A stretch of DNA of 64,000 nucleotides from Bombyx mori (Eukaryota > Arthropoda > Insecta > Lepidoptera > Bombycidae): assembly GCF_030269925.1 (NCBI RefSeq), contig NC_085135.1:7502753-7566752 (forward strand). The letters are read 5' to 3'. This document shows, one piece after another, positions 50,439 through 62,057 of the stretch. Both the position numbers and the translations under genes were made by a program. The notes below the pieces were generated by a model. The model was not told the origin of the DNA. It ran no database searches and saw only the letters and a list, made by a program, of their open reading frames with translations. Each line of letters starts with the position of its first letter. Positions within the stretch are counted from its first letter, which is position 1.

Positions 50439-53400
50439 TGGGTTGTGTCCATCGCTTCCTTCAAAGTAATTTGAACCACTCCGCCAGGGCACAGGATCTC
50501 CTCGTCCACACCATGGCGGAGTGGTCAATCGACGTCGCTGTCGCTGCGGAGCCGTACTTCGTCCCCACCGACCAGGACTGCTGGATGGGGGACGTCGACG
50601 GCTCCGTGGCCATTGTGTTGAGACAGTCCGCGGCGTTACCCCCCTTGGAAATGGTGGCCAGGGGACCCGGGTACGTCGCGGCTAGGATCGACGGGACCGT
50701 CGTGATCGGGGCGTACTTTTCTCCGAACAGGAGCCTCGCCGAGTTCGAGCGGTTTCTGGGCGGGCTCGAGGCGCTTTTACACCGCCTCGGGTCCCGCCCT
50801 GTCATCGTCGCGGGGGACTTCAATGCCAAGTGCACGGCTTGGGGTTCCCCCCGCACGGATGCACGAGGCGAGGCCCTTTCGGAGTGGGCGATCGCGACCG
50901 GCCTCTGTCTCCTAAACAGAGGCACGGTCGCGACTTGCGTGCGGTGGAACGGGGAATCTCACGTGGACGTGACGTTCGCGTCCCCGTCCGCCGTGCGGCG
51001 CACCCGCGGCTGGCGCGTACTCGTGGGGGCGGAGACGCTCTCGGACCACAGATACGTCCGATTCGAGCTCTCCGCCTCCTCCTTGTCGTCGTCGTCAGCC
51101 GCGGGCGCCCGCGGCGAGGAGGAGCTCCCGCAAGGTGCGCCCCGTTCGTTCCCCAGGTGGGCCTTGAAACGGATGAACAAGGAGTTGCTGATGGAGGCGG
51201 CCGCTGTTGCTGCGTGGGCGCCAAAACCCGCGCGGCTCGCGGACGTGGATGCGGAGGTCGACTGGTTCCGGGGCACCATGGCAAACATTTGCGATGCCGC
51301 CATGCCCCGGGTCGGCCCCCGAGCACCACGTGGGGGTGCGTTCTGGTGGTCGCCCGAGATCGCAAGACTCCGTGAGGAGTGCGTGAGGGCACGCCGCCGG
51401 AGCGCACGCCACCGCCGCCGCCGTCGTCGCGACGCTGCGTTCGCGGAGACGGCGGCCCAGCTGCACGCTGACTGTCGTCAAAAGCAGACGGCGCTGCAGC
51501 TGGCCATCGGCGAGGCCAAGAAGCAGAGCATGAAGACTCTCCTGGAGTCGCTCGACGAAGATCCCTGGGGGCGCCCATACAAGATGGTTCGCAGGAAACT
51601 GCAACCGTAGGCGCTCCCGGTGACCGAGCGGCTCCAGCCTCGGCAGCTGCGGGAAATTGTTGCGGCACTGTTCCCGCCAGCAGCGGGGGGGGACTTTGAG
51701 CCCCCCCAGATGGACGCCACGTGGGGCACGCCTCCGCGTCGCCCCAGCGTTCCCGCTGCCGAGGAGCCCCCTCCCCCAATCACGGGGGCGGAGATCCATG
51801 CGGCCGTGTCCAGAATGAGAGCGAAGGACGCGGCCCCCGGCCCTGACGGTGTTCACGGCCGGGTCTGGAGCTTGGCCTTCGAGGCCCTAGGGGACCGGCT
51901 CGGGGGGCTTTTCGAAGCGTGCCTCGAGTCGGGACGGTTCCCGTCGAAATGGAAGACGGGCAGACTGGTCCTTCTGCGGAAGGACGGGCGCCCCGCGGAC
52001 TCACCCGCGGGCTATCGCCCCATCGTGTTGCTGGACGAAGCGGGCAAGATGCTCGAGAGGATCGTCGCGGCCCGCATCGTCCGGCACCTGACCGAGACGG
52101 GTCCCGATCTTTCGGCGGAGCAATACGGCTTCAGAGAGGGCCGCTCGACGATCGACGCGATACTGCGCGTGCGTGCCCTCTCCGACGAAGCCGTATCCCG
52201 GGGCGGGGTGGCGATGGCGTTATCCTTAGACGTAAGGAACGCCTTCAACACCCTGCCCTGGTCGGTGATCGCGGGGGCGCTGGAGTATCACGGCGTCCCC
52301 GCATACCTCCGCCGACTGATCGGCTCCTACCTCGAGGGCAGGTCGATCCAGTGCATCGGACACGGTGGGGCGATATACCGCTTCCCCGTCGAGCGCGGTG
52401 TTCCGCAGGGGTCCGTCCTGGGCCCCCTGCTGTGGAACATCGGCTACGACTGGGTCCTGCGGGGCGTCGTTCGGGGACCCCTCCCCGGGCTCAGCGTAAT
52501 TTGTTACGCTGACGACACGTTGGTCGTAGCTCCGGGGAGGGACTACCGGGAGTCTGCCCGTCTGGCGTGCGCAGGCGTGGCACACGTCGTCACCAGGATC
52601 CGACGGTTGGGGCTCGAGGTGGCGCTCGACAAAACCCAGGCCCTGCTCTTTCACGGGCCGGGACGAGCGCCGCCTCTGGGTGCCCACCTCGTGATCGGAG
52701 GCGTCCGCGTCGGGGTCGGGGTGACCGGTCTTCGGTACCTCGGCCTCGAACTGGACGGTCGGTGGAGCTTCCGCGCTCACTTCGAAAAATTGGGCCCTCG
52801 GCTGATGGCGACGGCCGGCTCTCTGAGCCGGCTTCTTCCAAACGTCGGGGGTCCCGATCAGGTGGCGCGCCGCCTCTACATGGGGGTGGTGCGGTCGATG
52901 GCACTATACGGCGCTCCCGTATGGTGCCACGCCCTGACCCGCGAGAACGTCGCGGCGCTGCGACGTCCGCAGCGCGCGATCGCGGTCAGGGCGATCCGAG
53001 GATACCGCACCGTCTCCTTCGAGGCGGCGTGCTTGCTCGCCGGGGCGCCACCCTGGGACCTGGAGTCTCAGGCACTCGCTGCCGATTACAGGTGGCGTAG
53101 CGACCTCCGCTCTAGGGGGGAAGGGCGTCCCGGCGAAGGAGTAGTTCGAGCGCGGAGGCTCCAATCTCGGCGGTCCGTGCTGGAGGCGTGGTCTCGCCGC
53201 TTGGCGGACCCGTCGGCCGGCCTCCGTACCGTCGAGGCGGTCCGCCCGGTTCTCGCGGACTGGGTGGGCCGCGACCGCGGATGCCTCACTTTCCGGCTGA
53301 CGCAAATGCTTACCGGCCACGGATGTTTCGGCCGGTACTTGCATAAGATAGCCGGAAGGGAACCGACGGCGCAGTGCCACCACTGCGCGGACCGCGACGA

Positions 53401-53686
53401 GGAAGACACAGCGGAACACACGCTGGCGCGTTGCTCTGGATTTGACGAGCAACGCGCCGCCCTCGTCGCGGTCATTGGAGAGGACCTCTCGCTGCCGCGC
53501 GTCGTGGCTACGATGCTCGGCAGCGACGCGTCCTGGAAGGCGATGCTCGACTTCTGCGAGTCCACCATCTCGCAGAAGGAGGCGGCGGAGCGAGAGAGGG
53601 AGAGCTCTTCCCTTTCCGCACCGATCCGTCGCCGTCGAGCCGGGGGCCGGAGGCGGGAATACGCCCGTACGTCCCGGCCCCTGTAG
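50438..53686 (+). pseudogene. R1-B ORF2 with a single amber codon
   Basis: From the ATG at 50438 the frame runs 390 codons to TAG at 51608-51610, then stays open in the same frame to 53686 (about 1082 codons in all). R1-A has Trp (PWAPPITERLQP) at this place, so the change is TGG to TAG. Endonuclease: GDFN near 126-129, SDH at 202-204. Reverse transcriptase: DAAPGPDGVHGRVWSLA, RGVPQGSVLGPLLWNIGYDW, YADD near 690. C-terminal CCHC: CHHCADRDEEDTAEHTLARC. Every catalytic motif is intact; the stop separates endonuclease from RT. Confidence 0.88.
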
Positions 53687-54217
53687 GTGGCGGCCTCCCC
53701 CCGGTGAAGGTCAAGGGGCGACCTGAGGGGGTGAGGCCGCGCGGCGCGCTACCAGCACTCTAGCGCGCTGCCGTGGAGTGATTAGAGCGACCGGTCGACG
53801 GTGTATCGCGTCCCGACCCGGCAGGCTGGTTCTGGTCCAGCGGGGTATTCCGGGACACCAGCGGCACCGTCTGGGCGGCCCGACGGGCTGCCGTACCGAG
53901 ACGGCCGACGTTTCAGAGCCTTCGATTCGCCTCGAAGGCTCCGTCGGCTGGGCGTCCTTGGGGTGAGCCGCGCCGTCTGGTTGTAGTGTTGACCGCGGTA
54001 GCCCCCCTACCTCATCCGGGTTCTGACCTCGGAGGGGATCGGACGTCGGGTGTAAGAGTGCAGGGGAGTCGTTTAGTGGGTGGGCTCTAAAATCCTTGGG
54101 CCCGCGGTCTGCTCACAACACCATGCAGATCGTTGAGTCTCACATACCCCGCGCGCCCCTTTTGCGCGGGGACCTCGTAGGAGGTTCGGCCCTCTACCCG
54201 AAAAAAAAAAAAAAAAA
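53687..54217 (+). other. R1-B 3' UTR and poly(A)
   Basis: G+C-rich 3' UTR repeated almost exactly at 54519-55050. Includes inverted segments such as GCGCGCTACCAGCACTCTAGCGCGC. No ORF supported. Confidence 0.75.
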
Positions 54218-54231
54218 GGTAGTGTTACGTG

Positions 54232-55050
54232 AGGAAGACACAGCGGAACATACATTGGCGCGTTGCTCTGGATTCGACGAGCAACGCGCCGCCCTCGTCG
54301 CGGTCATAGGTGAGGACCTCTCGCTGCCGTGCGTCGTGGCTACGATGCTCGGCAGCGACGCGTCCTGGAAGGCGATGCTCGACTTCTGCGAGTCCACCAT
54401 CTCGCAGAAGGAGGCGGCGGAGCGAGAGAGGGAGAGCTCTTCCCTTTCCGCACCGATCCGTCGCCGTCGAGCCGGGGGCCGGAGGCGGGAATACGCCCGC
54501 ACGTCCCGGCCCCTGTAGGTAGCGGCCTCCCCCCGGTCAAGGTCAAGGGGCGACCTGAGGGGGTGAGGCCGCGCGGCGCGCTACCAGCACTCTAGCGCGC
54601 TGCCGTGGAGTGAATAGAGCGACCGGTCGACGGTGTATGGCGTCCCGACCCGGCAGGCTGGTTCTGGTCCAGCGGGGTATTCCGGGACACCAGCGGCACC
54701 GTCTGGGCAGCCCGACGGGCTGCCGTACCGAGACGGCCGACGTTTCAGAGCCTTCGATTCGCCTCGAAGGCTCCGTCGGCTGGGCGTCCTTGGGGTGAGC
54801 CGCGCCGTCTGGTTGTAGTGTTGACCGCGGTAGCCCCCCTACCTCATCCGGGTTCTGACCTCGGAGGGGATCGGACGTCGGGTGTAAGAGTGCAGGGGAG
54901 TCGTTTAGTGGGTGGGTCCTAAAATCCTTGGGCCCGCGGTCTGCTCACAACACCATGCAGATCGTTGAGTCTCACATACCCCGCGCGCCCCTTTTGCGCG
55001 GGGACCTCGTAGGAGGTTCGGCCCTCTACCCGAAAAAAAAAAAAAAAAAA
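54232..55050 (+). mobile_element. 5'-truncated R1 copy (R1-B')
   Basis: The last 819 bp of the same R1 family: the ORF2 end from the C-terminal zinc region (EEDTAEHTLARCSG onward), the 3' UTR and A18. It is flanked by a perfect 14-bp duplication GGTAGTGTTACGTG (54218-54231 and 55051-55064). Nearly identical to R1-B 53398-54217, with substitutions such as CGTGCGTC for CGCGCGTC. It is a separate insertion at the very base where the R1-B tail ends. Confidence 0.9.
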
Positions 55051-55283
55051 GGTAGTGTTACGTGTGCTACGAGTACAAGCGCTACGCGCAAGCAATATTC
55101 GTTAATATACACGAGTATTAAGCGTAAGGTGCATTATACGATGCACTTAATCGAAACTGTGACGTCTTTGGCAAAGATTAGTAACGCAGAACAGTCTTGA
55201 GAGAAATCATACCGTGTTTGTCTCTGTGAGGGAAACGGATCAATTGCTTGACTATACACACTTTCAGTCGAATTAAATTAAAA

Positions 55284-56303
55284 ATGAAGTGCGCCGGTTG
55301 TCTAAAGGTAACGAAAGAATTTGATTCTATTCGTTGTACCAGCTCATCTTGTACGAAAATTTTCTGTCCTCTCTGTATAGACATCTCTCTGGTTCCTGTA
55401 GATCGAAAAAAGATTTGGAAGTGTCCTGATTGTTGTGCTGCACACAAAAAAGGAGGTGATAACAGTCTTACTCCTATAAGAGGTACATATGACGGCCAAA
55501 ATATAACGACTCGTAAGAAGGAGCCCACTGCAGAGAACAGTAAAGATGACATAAAAAGACTGACAGAGGAACTTTGTAAAATAAGTATGAGACTAGAAGA
55601 GGTAACTCAATCCTTAAATTACTCCCATCACCGTATGGAAGAACTTATGGCCAAAATTGAGGCCAACGATACCCGTATGAAGTACCTAGAGAAACGGGAT
55701 CTTGAGTTCAAGAATCTTAAATCGGCGGTATCTCAAATACAAAGTGATATAAACATACAGGCTCAAAATATTCTGTTAAATGAAATTGAGTTGATTGGAA
55801 TCCCGGAGTCTCCAGCAGAGAATTTGCAACATACTTTTCAGCTTGCAACTAAGAAGCTGGGTGTCGAACTGGATGAGAAAGATGTAGACTGGATCACTAG
55901 GGTGGGGCCTCGCCGTTCTGCAGTTCCTCCTAGCTTAACTGAACTTCAAAATAGGATGCCGCGACCAATTGTTGTTCGTTTGCTGCGTAGATCTAAGCGT
56001 GACCAAATACTAAAAGCATCTAAATCACGTAGGAATATAAAAAGTAATGACTTGGATGCCCCTGGACCACCACAAAATATATATTTCAATGAGAGGCTTA
56101 CTAAAGAAAATAGAATCTTATTTCGAGATGCTAGAAATAGAGCGAAGAACGAAGGGTACGCTTATTGTTGGTGTAACCGTGGCGCTATATATGTCAGGCG
56201 GCGTGAGGGGAATGCAGCAGTGCAACTGCGAAGCCAAAGTGATCTGGATCGGTTATTTGCTAACACGAAAACTACTGTCGGATGTAACAATATCGAGGTA
56301 TAA
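55284..56303 (+). CDS. CR1-D ORF1: PHD-like zinc finger, coiled-coil protein
   Basis: 339 aa from the ATG at 55284 (in-frame TTG at 55248 rejected). Residues 2-50 hold a PHD-like cysteine pattern (CAGC, C-X4-C, CPLC, CPDC). A coiled coil follows around residues 85-165, then an L1-ORF1-like RRM/C-terminal region (IELIGIPESPAENLQ ... DVDWITRVG ... RPIVVRLLRRSKRDQILKASK). CR1-group ORF1 proteins with PHD domains bind RNA and self-associate. The frame is open although the element is broken. Confidence 0.85.
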   Translation: MKCAGCLKVTKEFDSIRCTSSSCTKIFCPLCIDISLVPVDRKKIWKCPDCCAAHKKGGDNSLTPIRGTYDGQNITTRKKEPTAENSKDDIKRLTEELCKISMRLEEVTQSLNYSHHRMEELMAKIEANDTRMKYLEKRDLEFKNLKSAVSQIQSDINIQAQNILLNEIELIGIPESPAENLQHTFQLATKKLGVELDEKDVDWITRVGPRRSAVPPSLTELQNRMPRPIVVRLLRRSKRDQILKASKSRRNIKSNDLDAPGPPQNIYFNERLTKENRILFRDARNRAKNEGYAYCWCNRGAIYVRRREGNAAVQLRSQSDLDRLFANTKTTVGCNNIEV

Positions 56304-56723
56304 CAGTCTGTGTGATAATCCAGTAGTGCAAACTAAGGAGCATATTCTTTTTTACTACCTTCCCTATTTCTTCTCGTTATGTATAAACAGTATAATTAGT
56401 GTGTGTACAGCTCATTTTACTGATTGCCTTGCTAGAGCTTTGAATACATATGTGTTTAATTTGGATTACGTATGTTTACTATATATTTGTACTCTGTATA
56501 ACTTAGAAAAATTGTATATGGATCACGGTTCTTTATGGTCTTTGCTTGTGGGATTTGTTTTACTTCCAGTGATTTTACTTACTATATTTGAGAATAATAT
56601 TTTCCGTACATATGATCATTTAAATGATTCCGATGTAAATATAAAATTAATGCTATTAATGGCGCTGCATTGTATGCTAATGGTGAACATTTCTTTGCGT
56701 ATTTGGAATGTTTTTTATTACAC

Positions 56724-58133
56724 ATGGATATAAATGATGACATTGGCGGAGACTTGGATTCGATCCAAATCGATTGTCAGGTCATAGATGAACCGGAGCA
56801 TTGTAAAAGTCTATTTTTGAAAAATCGTAACTTTAGGGTGTTAACTTTTAATATTAGAAGCATTAGGAGAAACTTTGATCAATTTCTTGTACATTTGTCT
56901 AGACTAAATATCCATTACGATATTATAATACTTACAGAGTGTTGGTTAAATGAAACTACAATTGTTCCACAGTTGCCGGGATATAATGCTTACCATACCA
57001 CTAAATGCAGTAATCAAAATGGTGGCGTAGTCACTTATGTCAAATGTTCATGGAATGTTACTGTGTCGGAACCTCTAATCGAGGAAGCAGATTGCTTACA
57101 GATTCAACTATCTGAGTCCATAGTAGTTCTGGGCATCTATCGTTCACCCTCTTATAGAAACTTGGATAATTTTCTTACCACATTAGATAATTGCGTACAA
57201 GGCTTAGGTAACCAACTTATAATCATAGCTTACCTTAATATCAATATACTAGATACCTTACCGAATGCGCAGTCTCTTGAATACGTATCCTTCATGGCAG
57301 AAAATGGGTTTCTATCAGCTATAACTAAGCCCACTCGAGAGTCTGCATGCCTTGACCACATATATGTGAAAGACCTAAATCATACTTGTATTACTGGTGT
57401 TGTGTGTAAAAGTTCGATTACTGACCATTACATGGCAATGATTGGAATAAACCTAGGCAGGGATAAAGTGAAAAAACCTGATCGATTTATACTAAAAAGA
57501 AATATCGTAGCTATTAAAGAAGAGCTTAAATCTGTAGATTGGTCAGAGTTGTGTTCCTTTAAAGATATTAACAAAGCAAATGATGTATTCACCAAGGTTT
57601 TATCGGATATTCTCGAAAAGCATTCACGCACTCTAAAAGTGTCTCGTTCTAAATATAATTTGAAACCCTGGAATTCTCCAGGAATTATGCGGTGCATGCG
57701 CCATCGTGACAAACTTCATATGCAAGCTCGAAATAATCCAAATAATGAGAATCTACAGCTTATTTTTACTCGATATCGAAATTTTTTCATATCTTTGTTG
57801 CGTAAGCTAAAGGCAGAGTATGAAACAGCCGAGTTGGAAAAATCTAACAAGAATCCGAAAAAACTTTGGACAACTATTAAAACAATATGCAATATGAAGA
57901 CAACTAAAACTGAAAACACTGAACTGTTGTCATTGGAAGGTAGTCATGATATATCGGAATCCATTGAAATGTGTAATACCCACTTCTCAACCGTTGGACA
58001 AACACTGGCAGATAAAATACTACAGGATTTGTCAAAGTCTGAATGCGAATTGGCGAGTTCTGTAAAAATCTCCCGTACGGCAGCTGACTCCTTTTTCATG
58101 CACCCTACAGATCACCGAGAAGTCGAAGCTCTC
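56724..58133 (+). pseudogene. CR1-D ORF2, endonuclease only
   Basis: About 470 codons from the ATG at 56724. APE endonuclease: VLTFNIRSIRRN, ILTECWLNET (TEC in place of the usual TET/SET-W), IIIAYLNINIL where GDLN is expected, so the catalytic Asp is lost, and a TDHYM motif near SDH. The linker to RT follows (RHRDKLHMQARNN). The frame runs into the jockey-B poly(T) and ends. No RT. Confidence 0.85.
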
Positions 58134-58377
58134 TTTTTTTTTTTTTTTTATGATTGAAGAATTACTGGTGGCCCGGAGGCCTTTCCAGTTTCACCAGGAC
58201 AGGTGGGCGAGCAAAGGCTCAGCCAGGAGGGGTGGGATTTGCTAACAGCTACCCGAGCGCCTCTGAAGGAGACCTAACAGCTCAAGAGCAGCTGCTTCGC
58301 GAATGAATCTACTACCGGATCGGAATCGCGACCCGCTGAGAAGATCCGGCGAGAAACTCAGCGAGCTGATTCATGGG

Positions 58378-60544
58378 TTAGGTTGCACGGCGAACTCTTT
58401 GTCGAGTTCGACGAGTACGGTTACCGGGGTCCCTAAGCCTGCTCCTAGTGTTAGAGCTGAAGGCGTCTAATGCAAAGGTTATTGGATCTGATGGATCCGT
58501 AAGGACGTGTCTAGGGCGTCGACGGTGACTGGCTCCGGCGTGATCAGGATTCGGGGAGTAGTCAGCGGCGGCAACGATAAGGCGATTATCATGACGCATA
58601 GCCTTATCGAAGTACCGTTCCGACGCTGACTCCATGTATTTCTGGATAGATTCGAGGCCCAGGTCGTCGTGTAGGTCAACGTTCCTCACGAACCACGGAG
58701 CTCCGACGGCTAACCTGCAAAATTGTAGAGATTGGAGGGTGTCTATGTGTGTGCGGGCCGCGTGAGCGAACACCACACTCGCGTAAGTCATGACGGGCCT
58801 TATGCAAGTTTTGTAAAGTGTCACCTTGTTCCGAAGGGACATTTTACTACGCTTACAGATCATGGGGTAGAGTCTACCGAGAATAAACGCGGCACGGTCA
58901 CGGACTGATTTTATATGCGGGCGGAATGTCATCGATGCATCCAGGGTAACGCCCAGGTACTTGACCTTCCTGGCCCAGGGTATGGATTGACTAAAGAGAG
59001 TAATCGGGGGTGTGAGATTCCTCCTCCTAATACGGGAGGAAATCCGTGTGGAGCTTCCCCTCTGAAATAGCACCGCAGTACTTTTCGCTGGGTTGATGTC
59101 TATGCGCCATTTTCGGAACCACTGTCCTAGGGCTAGGGCTGCGCTCTGAAGCTTCTTCGCGATTAGGGACTTATTTCTACTGGAATAGTAAACAGTCGTG
59201 TCGTCGGCGAATAAAGCTAAATGGGTCGGCGGTGACCGGGGAATATCGTTAACGAATAAGCTAAATAGGAGGGGTGAGAGGACAGAGCCTTGCGGGACTC
59301 CAGCTGTGAGAGATCGTGGGGAGGAGCGGGTTCCCTCGACTCGATATCGAAAAGAGCGGTTCGACAAGAAGTCCCGTATGATGAGCACGAGACTATCCGG
59401 CACGCCCATGTTGAATAGTTTGAAAATCAAACCGTTGTGCCAAACTTTGTCGAACGCTTTTGCGAGTCCTTCTAAGAAATCAGACCATCTGGCATCTCGG
59501 ACTTCGGCGATGCGAGACTTTACGTCGCGTTGTAGGGCACGCATTCGAATACGATTTTCCGCGGTAGGATACCTGTCGTAGGCGCGTATCGAGGCGTTCT
59601 TAGCTCTAAGGAGTTCCCTAATATCGTCGGACAATTTGAAGCGGTGAAGGAAGTCCTCCGCTACAACTTGTTTCGATGACCTATCTAATGTCGAGGTGAT
59701 GTGTGATGTTAAGATGTCTATGGCTTCAGCGGTATCCTGAGGAGACGGGGTAGAGTCCGGGTTAAACGGGAGCGATGGTGGATCAGATTCAGCCAGGCTG
59801 ATGCCCAGCGTGTGCCAATCCACCACAGTCCTCGTGACGGGAACGGAATCGGGAGCGCGACCGAGCTTCATAACGACGGGACGGTGGTCTGAATCTAACT
59901 CTGAAACTACTTCGATCGAGTGTAAGCGCAGAGTTACGTTTTTTAATAACGCTATGTCGAGTATATCCGGGCGATGCGCGATATTTAGCGGGTAGTGAGT
60001 CGGGGTTAACGGAGCGACGATATCGAAGGCGAGATCATCGACTAACGCGTCAAGCCGCCTGCCATTCGGGGTTGTGGTGTGTGAGTTCCACCTGATGTGT
60101 TTACAATTTAGGTCGCCCGCCAGAATGACAGAGCTCCCCATACCGAGCAGCGCCTTGATATCACTGCTTAGAACGATCTTATCCGGTGGAAGATAAACGG
60201 ACGCGATAACGATCGGCGCGTGTCCCGTCAGTGAGATTCGGCACACTGATGCTTCGATATTAGCGAGCGCGGGAGGATCGAGCGGGACGCAATGCAGGGC
60301 TCTTCTATAGTAAATGACGGTACCACCACCACGGGCAGAGAGCCTGTCGTTCCTGACAATGTTATAGTTCGCGATTTTAGGGTCACGGCGCGCGGGCTTA
60401 AGTAGGGTCTCCTGCACTAAAAAGATATCAATTTGATGGTCACGCAAAAAGTCAGACACCTGATCACGTTGATTTGCGAGACCGTAAGCGTTAAAAAAAT
60501 CCTATCGTCACGAATAGGGGCTTTATTCTACTTATATACGCCAT
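58378..60544 (-). pseudogene. Jockey-B ORF2 with 711-bp in-frame deletion
   Basis: Starts at the ATG at 60544, but an extra A in the run at 60495-60501 shifts the frame; the long open part begins at 60459. The endonuclease is complete (GDLN, SDH). At 59461-59464 the frame jumps from SDFLEGLA to KAFDKVWHNG. The junction lies on a GCGA that in jockey-A occurs at both ends (13701 and 14412), so 237 codons are gone in frame, taking the N-terminal RT motifs including the first catalytic aspartate. FADD is kept. Not functional as RT. Confidence 0.88.
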
Positions 60545-60547
60545 TGA

Positions 60548-61719
60548 TTACCGGCGGAGTGAGGGGAGGACGTACGTATTTAATGACGCGTATACGTCGG
60601 CGTATTCCTGCACAACGGCGATAAAGTGTTGTGCAGTGGAGGCAGCGCGAATGGCGTCGCCCAAAGCGTTAACGCGCTCAAAGTTGATCGACTGAAAGAA
60701 GTCGATCGCTAAAGCGAGATTTTCGGACGAGGTCGGAGGGCAAGTCGCGGGAGAGGGACGAGTCGCGGGGGCGGGACGAATCGCGGAGGAGGGAGTTGTA
60801 CGTGTACGGCAGCGGTTTCGCCCAGGCCGAGACACTGGGCACCGGCGCCGGAACGAACGCTGGCTTAGCCTGCGACACAGAGGGTGCCGAGGCTTTGATG
60901 TCTGGGACGGAAGCTCGGAGGCGGTTTTGGCGGGCGACGCGGCGATTTATTTTAGGGGCTCGGGGGCAACCACGGTAATTCGCGGGGTGACCCTGTGTTC
61001 GACACAGGACGCAGCTAGGCGGTTCCGTCGCGGTTTTTTGGTCGCGAGCGCAGAGGGCCGTGGCGTGATCGCCCAAACACTTAACACATCGGGGGCGCGC
61101 GTGACAGTTACGGGAAGAGTGCCCGTACAATTGACAGTTATGGCACTGGCTAGGAGTGCCTTTTTTATGGGGGGCTTCGACGGCGATACCGGAGAGCCTA
61201 CAGACGGTCTGTGTGTTGAAGATTTTCTTACCCTCGGGGGTAGGCTGGAGGGTGACTAGAACCATATTATATGGCTCCCTACCGCGACCGGTGTGCATAC
61301 GGTGCACAGAATTCACTGGAAAGCCCTGCTCTAACAGATCGGCCTTGACGAGCTCTACATCTAACTCTTTAGGGATTCCGCGTATTACAACGCGGAGTTC
61401 GCGCTCCTCCTGGAGCGTATAAGTATGGAAACTTATACGTTCCTTACGGAGGTAAGAAGAGAGGTCCCTATGGTCGTCGGGTGTTTGAACCTTAATTTGA
61501 ATGCCGTTCGCGAGGTTACGGGCATTCGTGAAATTTATATTTTTGGCCTTAAGGGCCAGGCTAACTCGATCCCAAGCTGCCTTCTCCTGAAGGATAACCG
61601 GGGGAGGGGTCTGGGTTTTATTTTGTGCCACCGGACGCGGCGACGGAGTGGCACGGACTGGGGGCGCAACGGGAGTCTGAGAGCGGGGGCGCGACGCGGT
61701 CGCGGCTTTGCTAATTTTA
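60548..61719 (-). pseudogene. Jockey-B ORF1, 5'-truncated and frameshifted
   Basis: Central and C-terminal part with three CCHC-type knuckles (CHNCQLYGHSSRNC onward). A 7-base deletion at about 60799 (relative to jockey-A, where CGAACACGGCTACAAC is intact) shifts the C-terminal frame; the real C-terminus continues in the frame ending at 60548. The upstream end is replaced by R1-C sequence at 61719. Confidence 0.85.
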
Positions 61720-61720
61720 T

Positions 61721-62057
61721 ACTGGGTGGGCCGCGACCGCGGATGCCTCACCTTCCGGCTGACGCAAATGTTGACCGGCCATGGTTGTTTTGGCCGGTAC
61801 CTTTTCAAAATAGCCGGAAGGGAACCGACGGCGCAGTGCCACCACTGCGCGGACCGCGACGAGGAAGACACAGCGGAACATACATTGGCGCGTTGCTCTG
61901 GATTTGACGAGCAGCGCGCCGCCCTCGTCGCGATCATTGGAGAGGACCTCTCGCTGCCGCGCGTCGTGGCTACGATGCTCGGCAGCGACGCGTCCTGGAA
62001 GGCAATGCTCCGTCGCCGTCGAGCCGGGGGCTGGAGACGGGAATACGCCCGTACGTC
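61721..62057 (+). pseudogene. R1 ORF2 C-terminal scrap (R1-C)
   Basis: ACTGGGTGGGCCGCGACCGC onward matches R1-B 53257-53670: LTFRLTQMLTGHGCFGRYL and the CCHC CHHCADRDEEDTAEHTLARC. About 90 bp between ATGCTC and CGTCGCCGTC are deleted. It ends at CGTACGTC, interrupted by the 5' end of jockey-C. It lies between two jockey copies in head-to-head orientation. Confidence 0.85.

Larger units (their letters stand above)
48776..54217 (+). mobile_element. R1-clade LINE, 5'-truncated (R1-B)
   Basis: Plus-strand LINE with ORF1 (5' end missing), ORF2 and a 3' UTR (53687-54200) ending in A17 (54201-54217). ORF1 and ORF2 overlap as TAATG. The 5' end is replaced by half a Helitron, and no target duplication is seen there. 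Only one frameshift in ORF1 and one amber codon in ORF2 were found, so it died recently compared with R1-A. 54218 onward is the shared target GGTAGTGTTACGTG. Confidence 0.85.
55065..58133 (+). mobile_element. CR1-type LINE with PHD-like ORF1, truncated (CR1-D)
   Basis: Plus-strand LINE: 5' UTR (55065-55283), ORF1, a 420-bp inter-ORF region (56304-56723) without a supported gene, and the start of ORF2, which is cut at 58133 by the poly(T) end of jockey-B. The missing part holds the whole RT, and no continuation is found in this window. Family differs from CR1-A by its ORF1 zinc finger. Confidence 0.8.
58134..61719 (-). mobile_element. Jockey-clade LINE, 5'-truncated and deleted (jockey-B)
   Basis: Minus strand, same family as jockey-A, poly(T) 58134-58149 then the shared 3' UTR. 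It stops within ORF1 at CTAATTTTA (61719), where R1 sequence starts. It carries a 711-bp internal deletion, a 1-bp insertion at the ORF2 start and a 7-bp deletion in ORF1, plus many substitutions. No target duplication found. Confidence 0.88.
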
